A stretch of 64,000 nt of DNA from Chitinophaga polysaccharea (GCF_007829335.1 NZ_VIWO01000001.1:930001-994000), one strand, 5' to 3'; positions 17,201 to 27,369 are shown, counted from the stretch's first letter. Notes: generated by a model from the letters alone, not told the origin. Numbers and translations: made by a program.

Positions 17201-20200
17201 ATGTAAGTGTATCCGGCACCAACCGTTGTGAAAACGCCGCCGGAAATCTGAAAGCTGCTACTATAAAAGTAACCAGCACACCAGCTCCGCCTACCCTGGT
17301 ACAAACTTATGCTGTCAGCACCGGCTTGCCATTAACACTGGTAGCTTCTCCTGCTCCGGGCAGCACGGTGGTTTGGTACAGCGATACTACCAAAGCATCT
17401 ATTGGTAGTGGCAATTCTATTACACTGCCACCATTCACCACACCCGGCGTATATACCTATTTCGCTGGAGACAGTGTAAGCGGAGGTTGCGTATCCAACC
17501 GCCTGGCTATTGTTATTACTGTAACTGGCCCGGTAACACCAACCAGCTGTAATGTTCCGACCAGCCAGGTAACAGGTACCACTCTCGGTTGCGTATTGTG
17601 TAGTGTATCTAATCCAACAAATGATATCGATAACGATCCAACTAATTTCACCCGTCTGAATATACCAGTGGGATTACTGGGAGGTTCTGTGTATCAACAG
17701 ATGATCTTCCCTGCTGCCGGGGCATCTACCGACAGTATCCGTCTGGACCTGTCCTCACCGGGTGGACTGGCAGACGTAAGTTTACTGGGCGGCGCTGTGG
17801 TAACTGTATATAATGGTACCACTGTAGTAAGTACCAAAACATTGTCTCAGCTGGCCACCTTAAGATTGTTGAACGGTACCCGTTACATCGCTACGGTACC
17901 GACTGGAGGTGCTTATGACCGCGTAGAGGTGAGACTGACTGGGGTAGCTAACCTGCTGAACTCACTGGATATTTACGGTGCACGTGCCGTAGGCGCTAAT
18001 CCAACTATCAGCGCAGATAGCGTAACGGTATGCGCCGGTTCAACTGCCGTACTTACCGCTACTCCTGCTGCCGGAACGTCCGTAAGATGGTATGCTGATT
18101 CCACCACCACCATTTCCCTGAGTAACCAGGCCAGCTACACAACAGATACCCTGAAAACAGCTGGTACCTTCAAATATTATGTACAGGTAGTAGATGGTAA
18201 TGGCTGCGCTAACCCTGAACGTATACCAGTTGTAGTAACTGTTAACGCGCTGGGCTCTCCTGCCGATATCACTGTAGCTGATACCACTACCGTTTGTGGC
18301 AACAGCACTGCGCTGTTGACGCCAACAGCTGCCGGCGTAACCACTCCTGTATTTAAATGGTATGCAAATGCCAATAAAACCAGTCCGATTACAAACGGCA
18401 CTGTAATAGGTAGTGCCACCTTCACGATCGATGCAGCAGGAAATCTCCGTGTTAGCGGCCTGACTCCAGGTAATCATACTTACTATGTAAGCGTATCCGG
18501 TACTAATCGTTGTGAAAATGCTGCTGGCAACCTGAAGGCTGCAACTATCACAGTAGCCAATGCAACGGCGCCGCCCACCCTGGTGCAGACTTATGCTATC
18601 AGCACAGGTTTACCATTAACCCTGGTGGCTTCTCCTGCTCCGGGTACTACCGTGGCCTGGTACAGCGATACTACCAAGGCAGCTATAGGTACCGGTAGTA
18701 GCATCACCTTACCTCCATTTACTACACCGGGTGTTTATACTTATTATGCAGGCGATAGCTTACCGGGAGGTTGTATGTCCAACCGCCTGGCCATCGTTAT
18801 TACTGTAACAGGTCCGGTTATACCAACCACCTGTAATGTGCCTACCAGCCAGGTAACCGGTACTACACTGGGTTGCGTGCTGTGTAGTGTGACAAACCCA
18901 ACTTATGATATTGATTCGTCAGCTACCAACTTTACCCGCCTGAACATTCCGGTTGGTTTGTTGGGTGGTTCTGTATACCAACAATTAATCTTCCCTGCTA
19001 CCGGTGCTGCTTCAGACAGTATCAGACTGGATCTGTCTTCACCTGGTGGACTGGCAGACGTAAGTTTACTGGGTGGTGCCGTGGTAACCGTATATAACGG
19101 TACTACAGTAGTGAGCACTACCACCTTGTCACAGCTGGCCACCTTGAGATTACTGAATGGTACCCGTTACACTGCTACAGTGCCAACAGGCGCCGCTTAT
19201 GACCGCGTAGAAGTTAAACTGACAGGAGTAGCTAATCTCCTCAACTCCCTGGATATTTATGGCGTACGGGCAGTAGCACCAAATCCGACTGTTGCAGCCG
19301 GAGGGGTGACTGTTTGTGCGGGTCAACCAGCGGTATTAACTGCTACTCCGGCGACAGGAACAACTGTTCGCTGGTACGCAGATTCTACCACAACTGCGAT
19401 CCTGAGCACGCAGGCCTCCTTCACTACAGACACCCTGAAAACAGCAGGTACCTTCACTTACTATGTTCAAACAGTAGGTGCAAATGGTTGTGCTAATCCT
19501 GATCGTATTCCTGTGAAGGTAGTGGTGAACCCATTGAGCAATGCGGGTAACATTACCCTGGCAGATACTACTGTGGCTTGTACCAACAACCCTGTAGTAC
19601 TGGCACCAACAGCAACAGGTGTAACTGCACCGGTATTCAAATGGTATAAAGATGCCAATAAAACCACAGCTATTACAAATGGCCTGACAGAAGGAGCTGT
19701 GAAGTACGCAGTGGATACCGCCGGCGTACTCACTATCACTGGCCTTACTGCAGGAAACTATAAATATTACGTAAGCGTATCTGGCAGCAACCAGTGCGAA
19801 AACCCGGCCGGCGCGCTGAAAGCAGCTACCGTACAGGTAGTAACCGCTCCTGCTGCTCCAGTTGTAACCGGCGACGTAGTAGTACAAACCGGGGTGAAAG
19901 CTACCTTAACAGCTGCCGCACCACCAGCTGGTGCTACTGTCGTATGGTATAGCGATTCAACTACCACTACACCACTGGGAACTGGTACCAGCTTCCAGGT
20001 AGGACCGTTCAATAATCCTGGAACATATACCTACTTTGGAGCTATCCGCATCACTGGTGCCTGCGAATCTCCAAGAGTAGCCATACATGTAGTGGTAACC
20101 GGACCAGTTATTCCATCTCCTGATTGTAATGTCCCAACCAGCCAGGTATCTGGTACTACCCTTGGTTGCGTACTGTGTAGCGTAAGCGGACCTACCAATG

Positions 20201-23200
20201 ATATCGATAGTGTACAAACCAACTTCACACGGTTATCTATGCCGGTTGGTTTATTGGGTGGCGCTGTTTACCAGCAGCTGATATTCCCGAATCCGGGTAA
20301 AGCAACTGACAGTATTCAGGTTCGTTTCGCTGCTTCTACCGGTTTGGCCGATGTAAGCCTCCTGGGTGGTACAGTAGTTTCCCTGTACAATGGCAATACC
20401 CTGGTAAAAGCAGATACATTGACAGATTTACTTACCCTGCGCGTGATCAACGGACAACAGTTTGCCGCTACACTGGCAGCTCCTGGTGCTTTTGACCGTG
20501 TAGAAGTAAGATTAACCGGCGTGGCTAATCTGCTGAACTCCCTGGATATTTATGGCGCCCGGATCTTCTATCCAAAAGCAACTGTTAATACTACGAATAC
20601 AAGCGTATGTATAAATAATAAAGCAACGCTGTCTGTAACACCGGCGGCAGGTACTTCCGTACGCTGGTACGCTGATTCTACCAGCACCACCGTATTAAGT
20701 ACACAGAATACTTATACGACCGATACGCTGAAAACCGCCGGCAAAGTGACTTACTATGTGGCGGTAGTAGGTGGATCTAATAATTGTCCGAACCCAGACA
20801 GAATACCAGTTACAGTGAATGTATCTCCGGCGCCTCCGGTTCCGGGTGCACCTGCAACGGTTAATATCTGCTCTGGCTCCGATGCATTACTACAGGTAGC
20901 AACACCAGATCGTCAGCTTACTTACAACTGGTACAATGTACCAACCGGCGGCACCAAACTGAATACCGACAGTGGCTTCGTATTCAAGGTAACAGCCGTT
21001 AACCGCGACACTACCTTCTATGTAGAAGCAGTGAGCAGCTGTGGTGCAGCTTCACCAAGACAAGCGATCAGCATTGTGCTGTCTTCTTCTTTGAGTGCGC
21101 CAACAGTAACACCGAATCCTGACTCTGTTGTGATTGGTACGCAAACAGCATTGAATGCTACCTCTAATACCGCCAACGCCATTTACAAATGGTACGGTAG
21201 CCAAACAGGCAACGACAGCCTGTTTACCGGACCGGTATTTACACCACCAGTTAGCAATACATTGGGTACGGTAACTTATTGGGTAGAAGCATCCCTGGCA
21301 AGCGGTGCTACCTGTAAGTCTATCCGTGTACCGGTACAGGTGATATCTATCGCTCCGCCACCATTTACACAAGTACCGTGTGAAGGCGCTACCAGTCAAA
21401 CAATTGGTGGCAGCGGATTACTCATACTGGGTAATGTGTACAACCCTGCCCTGGCAGTGGATAACGACGCCAGCACCGCTTCCTCACTGGTAATTAACCT
21501 GGGCGCCCTGAATGCACAGGTATGGCAGAGGGCGAAGTTCAATGGCGTATCTTCCATCGGTGATACTGTTAGAGTATTGCTCTCCAACCCAAGCCAGATA
21601 CTTTCTGCCAGCTTACTGGGTGGAGTACAGTTAACTACTTATAACGGTACCACTCCCGGAGATTCTGTAAATATTAATAGCACACTGGTTAAACTCACTT
21701 TACTGAGTAACCAGAAACAAGCAATAGCTGAATTTGTGCCCACCAAAGCATTTGATGCAGTGGAAGTGAAACTGAAATCAGGTGTGTTGGGTGCATTAAC
21801 CACAATAGATTTCAACTACGCACAACGAGCCCTGGTATCGCCAACCGTTCAGGCAACCAAGGTAGCAGTTTGCGCAGGAAGCACCGCTACTATCAGCGTA
21901 AGCAACCCTGCAGCAGGTGTCACCTACCGCTGGTATAATAGCCAGGGTAACTACCTCACTGGTAAAGACGGTACTACTTTCACTTCCGGTGTGCTCAGCA
22001 AAGACACTACCTTCTATGTAGAAGCATCCAGAAATGGTTGCGTAAGCAAGGGCCGTGCAAGGGTGGATGTAAGCGTAGCTGCTGCACCAGCTGCACCACA
22101 GGTACAGGCTACTACCGTAGCAGTATGCGCCGGATCTGATGCAGTACTCGCGGTGGCCAACCCAGTAACAGGCTACACCTACGCCTGGTACAATGTAGCC
22201 AACGGAGGAACCAAGCTGAATACAGACAGTGGATATACCTACAAAGTGGTGAATGTGACAGCTGCAGCTACTTACTATGTGGAAGCGAAGAACGATAGCT
22301 GTAATACTGTTTCAGCTACCAGAACAGCGGTAAACGTGAACACTGCTACAGCCCTGGCGTCACCAACTGTAACTCCGGTGAATGATACCGTAGTAGTAGG
22401 TCAGCAGGCCGTATTCGTAGCGAAAGCTGCTACTGCAAATGCTGAATTCTACTGGTTCGCTACACCAACAAGCACAGATACACTCTTCAAGGGCAGCACA
22501 TTCGCGGCTCCTGCATCTACAGCAATAGGTACTGTTACCTATTGGGTGGAAGCAGCACTGCCTGGAGGCGGTTCTTGTAAGTCTGCAAGAGTAGGGGCTA
22601 ACGTAATTACTGTTTCAACACCAAATGGACCAGTGCCTTGCGAAGGAGCCACTACGCAAATTATAGGTGGATCAGGTCTGTTGGTTTCCGGTAATGTATA
22701 CAATCCGCAACTCGCAGTAGATAATAATGTGAACACAGCATCTGCCCTGGTAATAAACCTTGGAGCACTCAATGCTTCAGTGTACCAGAGAGTATCCTTC
22801 AACGGCCTGTCTACGCCGGGTGATACTGTAAAAGTGATGTTGTCTAATCCAAGTCAAATACTGTCTGCAGCCCTCTTAGGTAGCATTCAGCTGACTTCTT
22901 ATAATGGTAACACGCCAGGTGATGTGGTACTCGTATCTAACCCGATACTTAACATCAACCTGCTCAGTGGCAACAGAGGTGCAATACTGTCCTTCGTACC
23001 AACTCAACCGTTCGATGGCGTACAGGTGACACTGAAATCAGGTGTAGTAGGCGCCCTGACCGAAGTGGACCTCAACTACGCACAGCGTGCCTTGGTACAA
23101 CCAACTGTACAGGTAACCAATGCTGTCATCTGTAAAGGAAAACAAGCTACGCTCAACGTAGTAAATCCTGCACCAGGTATAACATATAGCTGGTACAACA

Positions 23201-26200
23201 GTTTGGGTAACCATCTGCTCGACAGCGTGGCCTTTGTAACACCAACTACCCTTGATACCGGCAGATACAGCTACTTTGTAAGAGCAAACAGGAACGGTTG
23301 TACAGGTGCGGCCTCTGTACCAGCAGTGGTAACTGTACAGGGAATACCATCTAAACCAGTAGCTGTTAATAATAACGTATCTACCTGTCTGAATACACCA
23401 GTAACGCTCAGCGTGAAAGCGGTAACCGGTGTACAATTCAACTGGTACGATGCAGCAACAGGTGGCGCTTTGGTAATGTCAAACAGTAACACTTACACCA
23501 CACCAGCTAATCTGCTGGCAGGTACATATAACTTCTACGTAGAAGGAGTAAATGCGGGCAACTGTATGAACGATAGCGGACGTACGAAGATTACCCTCAC
23601 CGTAGACAGTGCGTCTACCGCAGCAGATATTCAGGCTGCTGACCAGGTAATCTGTGCCGGAGGTACGGCTGTATTAACGCCAACCAGCGCTACTGTACAG
23701 AATCCTGTATTTAAATGGTACGCTAATCCGGATAAGACCGGTCCTATCACACAAGGTGTTAGCGCAACCGGCGTACTAACTATCTCCGGATTAACTGCCG
23801 GTACCTACACCTACTATGTAAGTGTAAGCAACGCCGGTAAATGTGAAAATGCAGCAGGTGCACTTAAAGCGGTGAAAGTAACGGTAAATACTACTGCTAC
23901 AGCAGCCGATATTACAGTGACCGATACTACTATCTGTGCGAATACTGCAGTGAAACTGACAGCTACCAGCGCTACCGTCACTAACCCAACATTCAAATGG
24001 TATAGCGATGCTAATCTGACAACATTGCTGTTCACAGGAGCATCTTATACAACACAGGCAATAAGCACTACCACTACGTATTATGTAACAGTATCTGGTG
24101 ATAACAAGTGCGCTAACACAGCAGGAAATGCGAAGGCGGTAATGGTAACTGTACGTGATGTACCGGTTCCGATCATCTCTGCTTCTGCTATCAGCATCTG
24201 TGTGGGTGATACAGCAACATTAACTGTACAAAACGCAGATAATACACTCATCTATCGCTGGTACAATGCAGCACAAGGTGGAACACTGCTGTTCACAGGA
24301 CCAGTATACAGTGTAACCGGTCTTACTGCATCAGCCGACTTCTATGCAGAGGCATCAGCCGGCGGATGTACCAGTGCAACCAGGACTAAAGTATCCATAG
24401 GTGTAGGCATGGCGCCAACGCCGATCCTGGATGCTACTAATGTAACAGTATGTCAGGGTGGAACAGCGGTACTGAAAGTGACATCTTCTACTAACAATAT
24501 CACTTATAAGTGGTATACAACCGCTACAGGTGGTACTGCAGTATTTACCGGACCGATTTATACCACCAATGCAATCAATGCTAATACTAAGTTCTATGTA
24601 GAAGCCATCGGCGATACTTCGAAATGTGGTAAACCATCTGCACGTGCAAGCGTAAGTGTGAATGTGGTACCAGTTCCTGCAGCGCCGGTATTGGTGAATA
24701 ATGCGGTACAGGGTTGCCAGGGTCAGGGTGTTTCCCTGTCAGTGCAAAACCCTGCGGCAGGCACTACTTACCAATGGTTCGATAAAGCAACAGGTGGTAC
24801 TATGGTATTTGAAGGAGCAGTATTCAACATTACTTCTCTGGATAGCACCGTCACTTATTATGTACAAGCCCTGGTAAATGGTGGTTGCCCAAGCGCATCC
24901 AGGACCAGTGCCACCATTACGGTAAATAGTATACCAACAGCGCCGGTTATAAACGCTTCTTCTCTCTTCGTATGTCAGGGAGGAAATGTGACGCTGAGTA
25001 TTCAAAATCCGACAGCAGGTACTACTTATCGCTGGTATGATGCACCAACTGCAGGTAACCTGTTATTTACAGGTACCAGCTACCAGACAGGCTCATTAAA
25101 CAGCAATACTGATTTCTATGCAGAAGCCAGCAATGGTAACTGTAGCAGTGCTGCCAGAACCAAGATATCTATAGGTGTGGGCCAGGCGCCAACACCAACA
25201 CTGGAAGCAACATCCCTCACTACTTGTCAGGGTACGGCAGCTACACTCCGTGTGACTTCAGCCACCAATAATATCGCGTACAAATGGTACACACAGGCTG
25301 TGGGCGGTACGGCTATATTTACAGGACCAGTATTTACTACAGATCCGCTGAATACTACTACAGACTTCTGGGTGGAAGCAACTGGTACTAGCGGCCAGTG
25401 TGGTAGTCCATCTGCAAGAGTGAAAGCTACTGTAACAGTGGTGGTAGCTCCAGCTGCACCGGATGTAGTAGCCACATCGCTCAAAACATGTGCTGGTACA
25501 GGTGTAACCGTAGCGGTGAAAACAATACTGCCAGGCATTACTTACCAATGGTACGATGCGCCAACAGCAGGTAACCTGCTCTTCACAGGTGCTGTTTATA
25601 GTGTACCAGTAGTAACACAGAATACTACTTACTATGTACAAGCTAACCTCGGAGGCGGTTGCTCCAGCTCTACCAGGACCGCAGTAAACGTATCGGTAGA
25701 TCCGGCTCCGGCTATTCCGACCGTGGCGCAAGACAACGTGATAACCTGCATAGGTGGCACAGCTACCTTCACGGTGACTAACCCTGACGCTACGTTCACT
25801 TATCGCTGGTACGATGCACCATCAGGTGGAAACCTCCTGGCAACCGGTAATGCTTACACTACTGCGCCACTGGCTCAAACCACTACCATCTACCTGGAAG
25901 CATTGAATGGCGCAGGTTGCAGCAGCGTACGTAAAGGCGTAACAGCTACAGTGGTAAGCACAATTGATGCACCGCTCGCCGATCCGATTACCGTATGTAG
26001 CGGTCAAACAGGCGTGCTGTCCGTGAAATCTAAACAACCAGGTGTTATCTATAAATGGTACAGCGTGGCTAACGGCGGTACAGCAGTATTTACAGGTGGC
26101 GACTTTACCATCACACCGGTTGCAAATACCACTTACTTCGTAGCAGCTTCTACCAGCGGTGGCTGTATCAGCGCCAGCAGAACACCGGTAAGTGTAACCG

Positions 26201-27279
26201 TAAATCCGTCTCCGGCAGCTCCGGCTGTAGCGAATGCTACCCTGCAGGCTTGCCCAGGTCAAACCGTTACACTGAATGCGCTCAACCCGGATGCAACGCT
26301 GACTTATAAATGGTACACCGTACCAACTGGCGGTACAGCTGTAGCTACAGGAGCTACATATGTTACTCCTGGTGTAACTGCAAACCAGATGTACTACCTG
26401 GAAGCTCAAAACAGCAATGGCTGCGCTAGCCCAACACGTACAGCTGTGAGCGTACAGGCTACGCCTGCCCCAGGTGCACCGACAATAACTGGTAACGACA
26501 ACGGTGTTTGTCCGGGTAAAACAGCTACGCTGACAGCGGCATCCACTACCACAGGCGTTGATTTCCGCTGGTACACAGTGGCAACAGGCGGTACACCGAT
26601 ATACACTGGTGCAACGTTTGTAACACCTGCCCTGAATACCAATACTACCTATTATGTAGAGGCGGTTACCACCGGCGGTTGTATCAGTGCGGGTCAGAGA
26701 ACAACAGTTAATGTAAATATTGCACAGCCGCTGCCAGCTCCAGTAGTAACGGTAGATAATACAACTGCTACTACTATCACATTCCGCTGGTCACCAATCA
26801 CCGGAGCTCAACGCTACGAAGTATCGCTCGATGGTGGCGTAACATTCCTGCCACCAAGTTCAGGACCAAACGGTACTACACATACTGTTACCGGCCTGCA
26901 GCCTAACCAGAGCGCTGCTATACAGGTGAGAGCCATCGGAGCTTCAGATTGTGAAACCAGCGCACTGTCTACAGCGGTTACCGGTAAAACAACGAACCCA
27001 CAAGGCAATAACATCTTCATACCAAACCTCTTCAGTCCGAATGGCGATGGCGTGAATGATATCATGTATGTGTACTCAACATCGATCGCACAACTTGAAT
27101 TCAGGGTTTACAACCAGTGGGGTCAGTTGGTATTCACATCCAAAGACCAGCGTCAGGGATGGGATGGTACGATGAGCGGTGTGAAACAACCAGTAGGCGT
27201 TTACGTATACATCGTGAAAGCCACTATGCAGGATGGTACTGTGATCATTAAGAAAGGTAACGTAACACTTATGCGCTAA
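14254..27279 (+). CDS. giant modular surface protein: Ig-like repeats, T9SS/gliding (CHU_C, type B) C-terminus
   Basis: 4341 residues, well over 400 kDa. A long n-region precedes a signal peptide (SLLLTLLCILGISARQSWA) cut near residue 63. The body alternates lectin-like modules of ~150 residues with Ig-like domains of ~80-105 residues, each Ig marked by an (F/Y)-x-W-Y motif. Reading the WY motifs gives about 32 Ig-like domains and 8 larger modules. From residue 233 on, one module is followed by three Ig domains, six times, with a period of 1254-1311 bp. A last module is followed by 14 Ig domains, then a fibronectin-III-like domain (TITFRWSPITGAQRYEVSLDGG region) and the type B sorting domain (IFIPNLFSPNGDGVNDIMYV to KKGNVTLMR). 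It is expected to be secreted by T9SS and displayed as an adhesin or matrix protein. PorP/SprF-like and PorE-like genes follow in the same direction. Confidence 0.93.
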   Translation: MHSKATPNSPFTALFRLPFPKERHTVANSSAYSCNGIGSLAWKSLLLTLLCILGISARQSWAQTYTTRVYANSTPNPGGTATGVCLLCGVTNGANAVDNSLSTKATITTTVALLGAKVSQDLVFPAPITNNTPAIVKIGASGTLGNLVSLNLLGGVYVQAFNGSTPVGDTAFASQTVLQLLASGNQGEVFLATPPGTYDRVRVTVDGGLAGVAGSIDVYAAYYNKPATSTIACDAPIDILYGVAGAVGSLGTVTNPAQAGDGIISNSNYAELSSVVGALGSSAEVTAVFPGLSKLGDSVRIYMSSPASLLSPQVLGSVRIITYNGGTVVDSFNASSNFLTLGFMTGSTTLQGLSFKASAPFDHVEVLIGSGIVGALSTIRVHEIQRYPPGPATGAAGPLRITCLNTPITLSVSNPDPGLVYSWFDSTQTTKITDGTSYSPPVNVAGSFRYYVSSTRLNCSTASAQTLVTVMVNNYATAADITVPATTASCTNDTVQITPTSTTVTNKPVFKWYKDAAKTTAITNGLVEGNVKYSIDTTGKLSITGLTAGSYNYYVSVSDSNHCENGANTLKQASVTVGAAPAPPTVAPFFAVATGQTVTLTASPVAGATIEWYSDTTLAPIGSGTSFQVGPFNTPGNYTYFAGVRLTGGCESYRVPVLITVTGPVTTGGCNVPTSQNSGTTLGCVLCSVSNPTNDIDTDPTNFTQLSIPVGLLGGSVYQQLIFPTAGAATDSIRFDLGTNAQIANVNLLGGIVLTVANGTTVIRRDTVSQLANVQLLNNNHVVVTVPATAAYDRVQILLTGIVNLLNNVQIYGVRAVGANPTIAAGGVTTCVGSTATLTATPAAGTSVRWYADSTTVTSLSNQSTYTTPTAFTTAGTYTYYVQVVDANGCANPERIPVVVTVNPLGTPADITLADTTGVCSGGTARLAPTAAGVTKPEFKWYANANKTTPIINGTVIGSATFAVDTAGNLSVTGLTPGDYTYYVSVSGTNRCENAAGNLKAATIKVTSTPAPPTLVQTYAVSTGLPLTLVASPAPGSTVVWYSDTTKASIGSGNSITLPPFTTPGVYTYFAGDSVSGGCVSNRLAIVITVTGPVTPTSCNVPTSQVTGTTLGCVLCSVSNPTNDIDNDPTNFTRLNIPVGLLGGSVYQQMIFPAAGASTDSIRLDLSSPGGLADVSLLGGAVVTVYNGTTVVSTKTLSQLATLRLLNGTRYIATVPTGGAYDRVEVRLTGVANLLNSLDIYGARAVGANPTISADSVTVCAGSTAVLTATPAAGTSVRWYADSTTTISLSNQASYTTDTLKTAGTFKYYVQVVDGNGCANPERIPVVVTVNALGSPADITVADTTTVCGNSTALLTPTAAGVTTPVFKWYANANKTSPITNGTVIGSATFTIDAAGNLRVSGLTPGNHTYYVSVSGTNRCENAAGNLKAATITVANATAPPTLVQTYAISTGLPLTLVASPAPGTTVAWYSDTTKAAIGTGSSITLPPFTTPGVYTYYAGDSLPGGCMSNRLAIVITVTGPVIPTTCNVPTSQVTGTTLGCVLCSVTNPTYDIDSSATNFTRLNIPVGLLGGSVYQQLIFPATGAASDSIRLDLSSPGGLADVSLLGGAVVTVYNGTTVVSTTTLSQLATLRLLNGTRYTATVPTGAAYDRVEVKLTGVANLLNSLDIYGVRAVAPNPTVAAGGVTVCAGQPAVLTATPATGTTVRWYADSTTTAILSTQASFTTDTLKTAGTFTYYVQTVGANGCANPDRIPVKVVVNPLSNAGNITLADTTVACTNNPVVLAPTATGVTAPVFKWYKDANKTTAITNGLTEGAVKYAVDTAGVLTITGLTAGNYKYYVSVSGSNQCENPAGALKAATVQVVTAPAAPVVTGDVVVQTGVKATLTAAAPPAGATVVWYSDSTTTTPLGTGTSFQVGPFNNPGTYTYFGAIRITGACESPRVAIHVVVTGPVIPSPDCNVPTSQVSGTTLGCVLCSVSGPTNDIDSVQTNFTRLSMPVGLLGGAVYQQLIFPNPGKATDSIQVRFAASTGLADVSLLGGTVVSLYNGNTLVKADTLTDLLTLRVINGQQFAATLAAPGAFDRVEVRLTGVANLLNSLDIYGARIFYPKATVNTTNTSVCINNKATLSVTPAAGTSVRWYADSTSTTVLSTQNTYTTDTLKTAGKVTYYVAVVGGSNNCPNPDRIPVTVNVSPAPPVPGAPATVNICSGSDALLQVATPDRQLTYNWYNVPTGGTKLNTDSGFVFKVTAVNRDTTFYVEAVSSCGAASPRQAISIVLSSSLSAPTVTPNPDSVVIGTQTALNATSNTANAIYKWYGSQTGNDSLFTGPVFTPPVSNTLGTVTYWVEASLASGATCKSIRVPVQVISIAPPPFTQVPCEGATSQTIGGSGLLILGNVYNPALAVDNDASTASSLVINLGALNAQVWQRAKFNGVSSIGDTVRVLLSNPSQILSASLLGGVQLTTYNGTTPGDSVNINSTLVKLTLLSNQKQAIAEFVPTKAFDAVEVKLKSGVLGALTTIDFNYAQRALVSPTVQATKVAVCAGSTATISVSNPAAGVTYRWYNSQGNYLTGKDGTTFTSGVLSKDTTFYVEASRNGCVSKGRARVDVSVAAAPAAPQVQATTVAVCAGSDAVLAVANPVTGYTYAWYNVANGGTKLNTDSGYTYKVVNVTAAATYYVEAKNDSCNTVSATRTAVNVNTATALASPTVTPVNDTVVVGQQAVFVAKAATANAEFYWFATPTSTDTLFKGSTFAAPASTAIGTVTYWVEAALPGGGSCKSARVGANVITVSTPNGPVPCEGATTQIIGGSGLLVSGNVYNPQLAVDNNVNTASALVINLGALNASVYQRVSFNGLSTPGDTVKVMLSNPSQILSAALLGSIQLTSYNGNTPGDVVLVSNPILNINLLSGNRGAILSFVPTQPFDGVQVTLKSGVVGALTEVDLNYAQRALVQPTVQVTNAVICKGKQATLNVVNPAPGITYSWYNSLGNHLLDSVAFVTPTTLDTGRYSYFVRANRNGCTGAASVPAVVTVQGIPSKPVAVNNNVSTCLNTPVTLSVKAVTGVQFNWYDAATGGALVMSNSNTYTTPANLLAGTYNFYVEGVNAGNCMNDSGRTKITLTVDSASTAADIQAADQVICAGGTAVLTPTSATVQNPVFKWYANPDKTGPITQGVSATGVLTISGLTAGTYTYYVSVSNAGKCENAAGALKAVKVTVNTTATAADITVTDTTICANTAVKLTATSATVTNPTFKWYSDANLTTLLFTGASYTTQAISTTTTYYVTVSGDNKCANTAGNAKAVMVTVRDVPVPIISASAISICVGDTATLTVQNADNTLIYRWYNAAQGGTLLFTGPVYSVTGLTASADFYAEASAGGCTSATRTKVSIGVGMAPTPILDATNVTVCQGGTAVLKVTSSTNNITYKWYTTATGGTAVFTGPIYTTNAINANTKFYVEAIGDTSKCGKPSARASVSVNVVPVPAAPVLVNNAVQGCQGQGVSLSVQNPAAGTTYQWFDKATGGTMVFEGAVFNITSLDSTVTYYVQALVNGGCPSASRTSATITVNSIPTAPVINASSLFVCQGGNVTLSIQNPTAGTTYRWYDAPTAGNLLFTGTSYQTGSLNSNTDFYAEASNGNCSSAARTKISIGVGQAPTPTLEATSLTTCQGTAATLRVTSATNNIAYKWYTQAVGGTAIFTGPVFTTDPLNTTTDFWVEATGTSGQCGSPSARVKATVTVVVAPAAPDVVATSLKTCAGTGVTVAVKTILPGITYQWYDAPTAGNLLFTGAVYSVPVVTQNTTYYVQANLGGGCSSSTRTAVNVSVDPAPAIPTVAQDNVITCIGGTATFTVTNPDATFTYRWYDAPSGGNLLATGNAYTTAPLAQTTTIYLEALNGAGCSSVRKGVTATVVSTIDAPLADPITVCSGQTGVLSVKSKQPGVIYKWYSVANGGTAVFTGGDFTITPVANTTYFVAASTSGGCISASRTPVSVTVNPSPAAPAVANATLQACPGQTVTLNALNPDATLTYKWYTVPTGGTAVATGATYVTPGVTANQMYYLEAQNSNGCASPTRTAVSVQATPAPGAPTITGNDNGVCPGKTATLTAASTTTGVDFRWYTVATGGTPIYTGATFVTPALNTNTTYYVEAVTTGGCISAGQRTTVNVNIAQPLPAPVVTVDNTTATTITFRWSPITGAQRYEVSLDGGVTFLPPSSGPNGTTHTVTGLQPNQSAAIQVRAIGASDCETSALSTAVTGKTTNPQGNNIFIPNLFSPNGDGVNDIMYVYSTSIAQLEFRVYNQWGQLVFTSKDQRQGWDGTMSGVKQPVGVYVYIVKATMQDGTVIIKKGNVTLMR
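16261..20124 (+). repeat. three full tandem copies of a ~1.29-kb in-frame super-repeat
   Basis: Copies begin with the codons of Cys-Asn-Val-Pro-Thr-Ser-Gln at 16261, 17548 and 18832; a fourth starts at 20125 and diverges after its first Ig domain. Spacings are 1287, 1284 and 1293 bp, all multiples of three. Each unit encodes one lectin-like module with the GTTLGCVLCSV signature and three Ig-like domains. Corresponding protein segments of copies 2 and 3 are nearly identical, while many third codon positions differ. Confidence 0.9.
21376..22635 (+). repeat. first copy of a second 1260-bp in-frame super-repeat (next copy begins at 22636)
   Basis: The unit starts at Pro-Cys-Glu-Gly-Ala-Thr (21376) and again at 22636, exactly 420 codons later. 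Both copies share the module with 'GSGLL...GNVYNP.LAVDN' and 'LSNPSQILSA.LLG', followed by Ig-like domains. The second copy passes into the 14-domain Ig array after its module. It is related in plan to the 1.29-kb unit but differs in sequence. Confidence 0.85.
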
Positions 27280-27369
27280 CCCGGATTCATGAGCATAAGT
27301 TCAAATCATCATAAAGCCGGGATGCGGTATAGCATCCCGGTTTATTCAGAAAAACTAAAAAGTGTTCCT

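Noticed and set aside
15163..26409. Many open frames of 60-195 codons on the minus strand inside the giant gene (for example 18040-18477, 19336-19887, 25258-25731, 25822-26409)
   Set aside because: They are low-complexity Ser/Cys/Tyr-rich translations of the antisense of a Thr/Ala/Val-rich repeat protein, recur at repeat spacing, and have no start context or family features.
16261..26720. Regular repeats that could be mistaken for a CRISPR array or tandem satellite
   Set aside because: All repeat units are in frame, 240-1290 bp long and encode Ig or lectin-like domains; there are no short identical repeats with unique spacers.
14254..27279. Horizontal acquisition of the giant-protein operon
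   Set aside because: No tRNA, integrase, insertion sequence or obvious change of base use marks its ends; the T9SS sorting domain fits the host.
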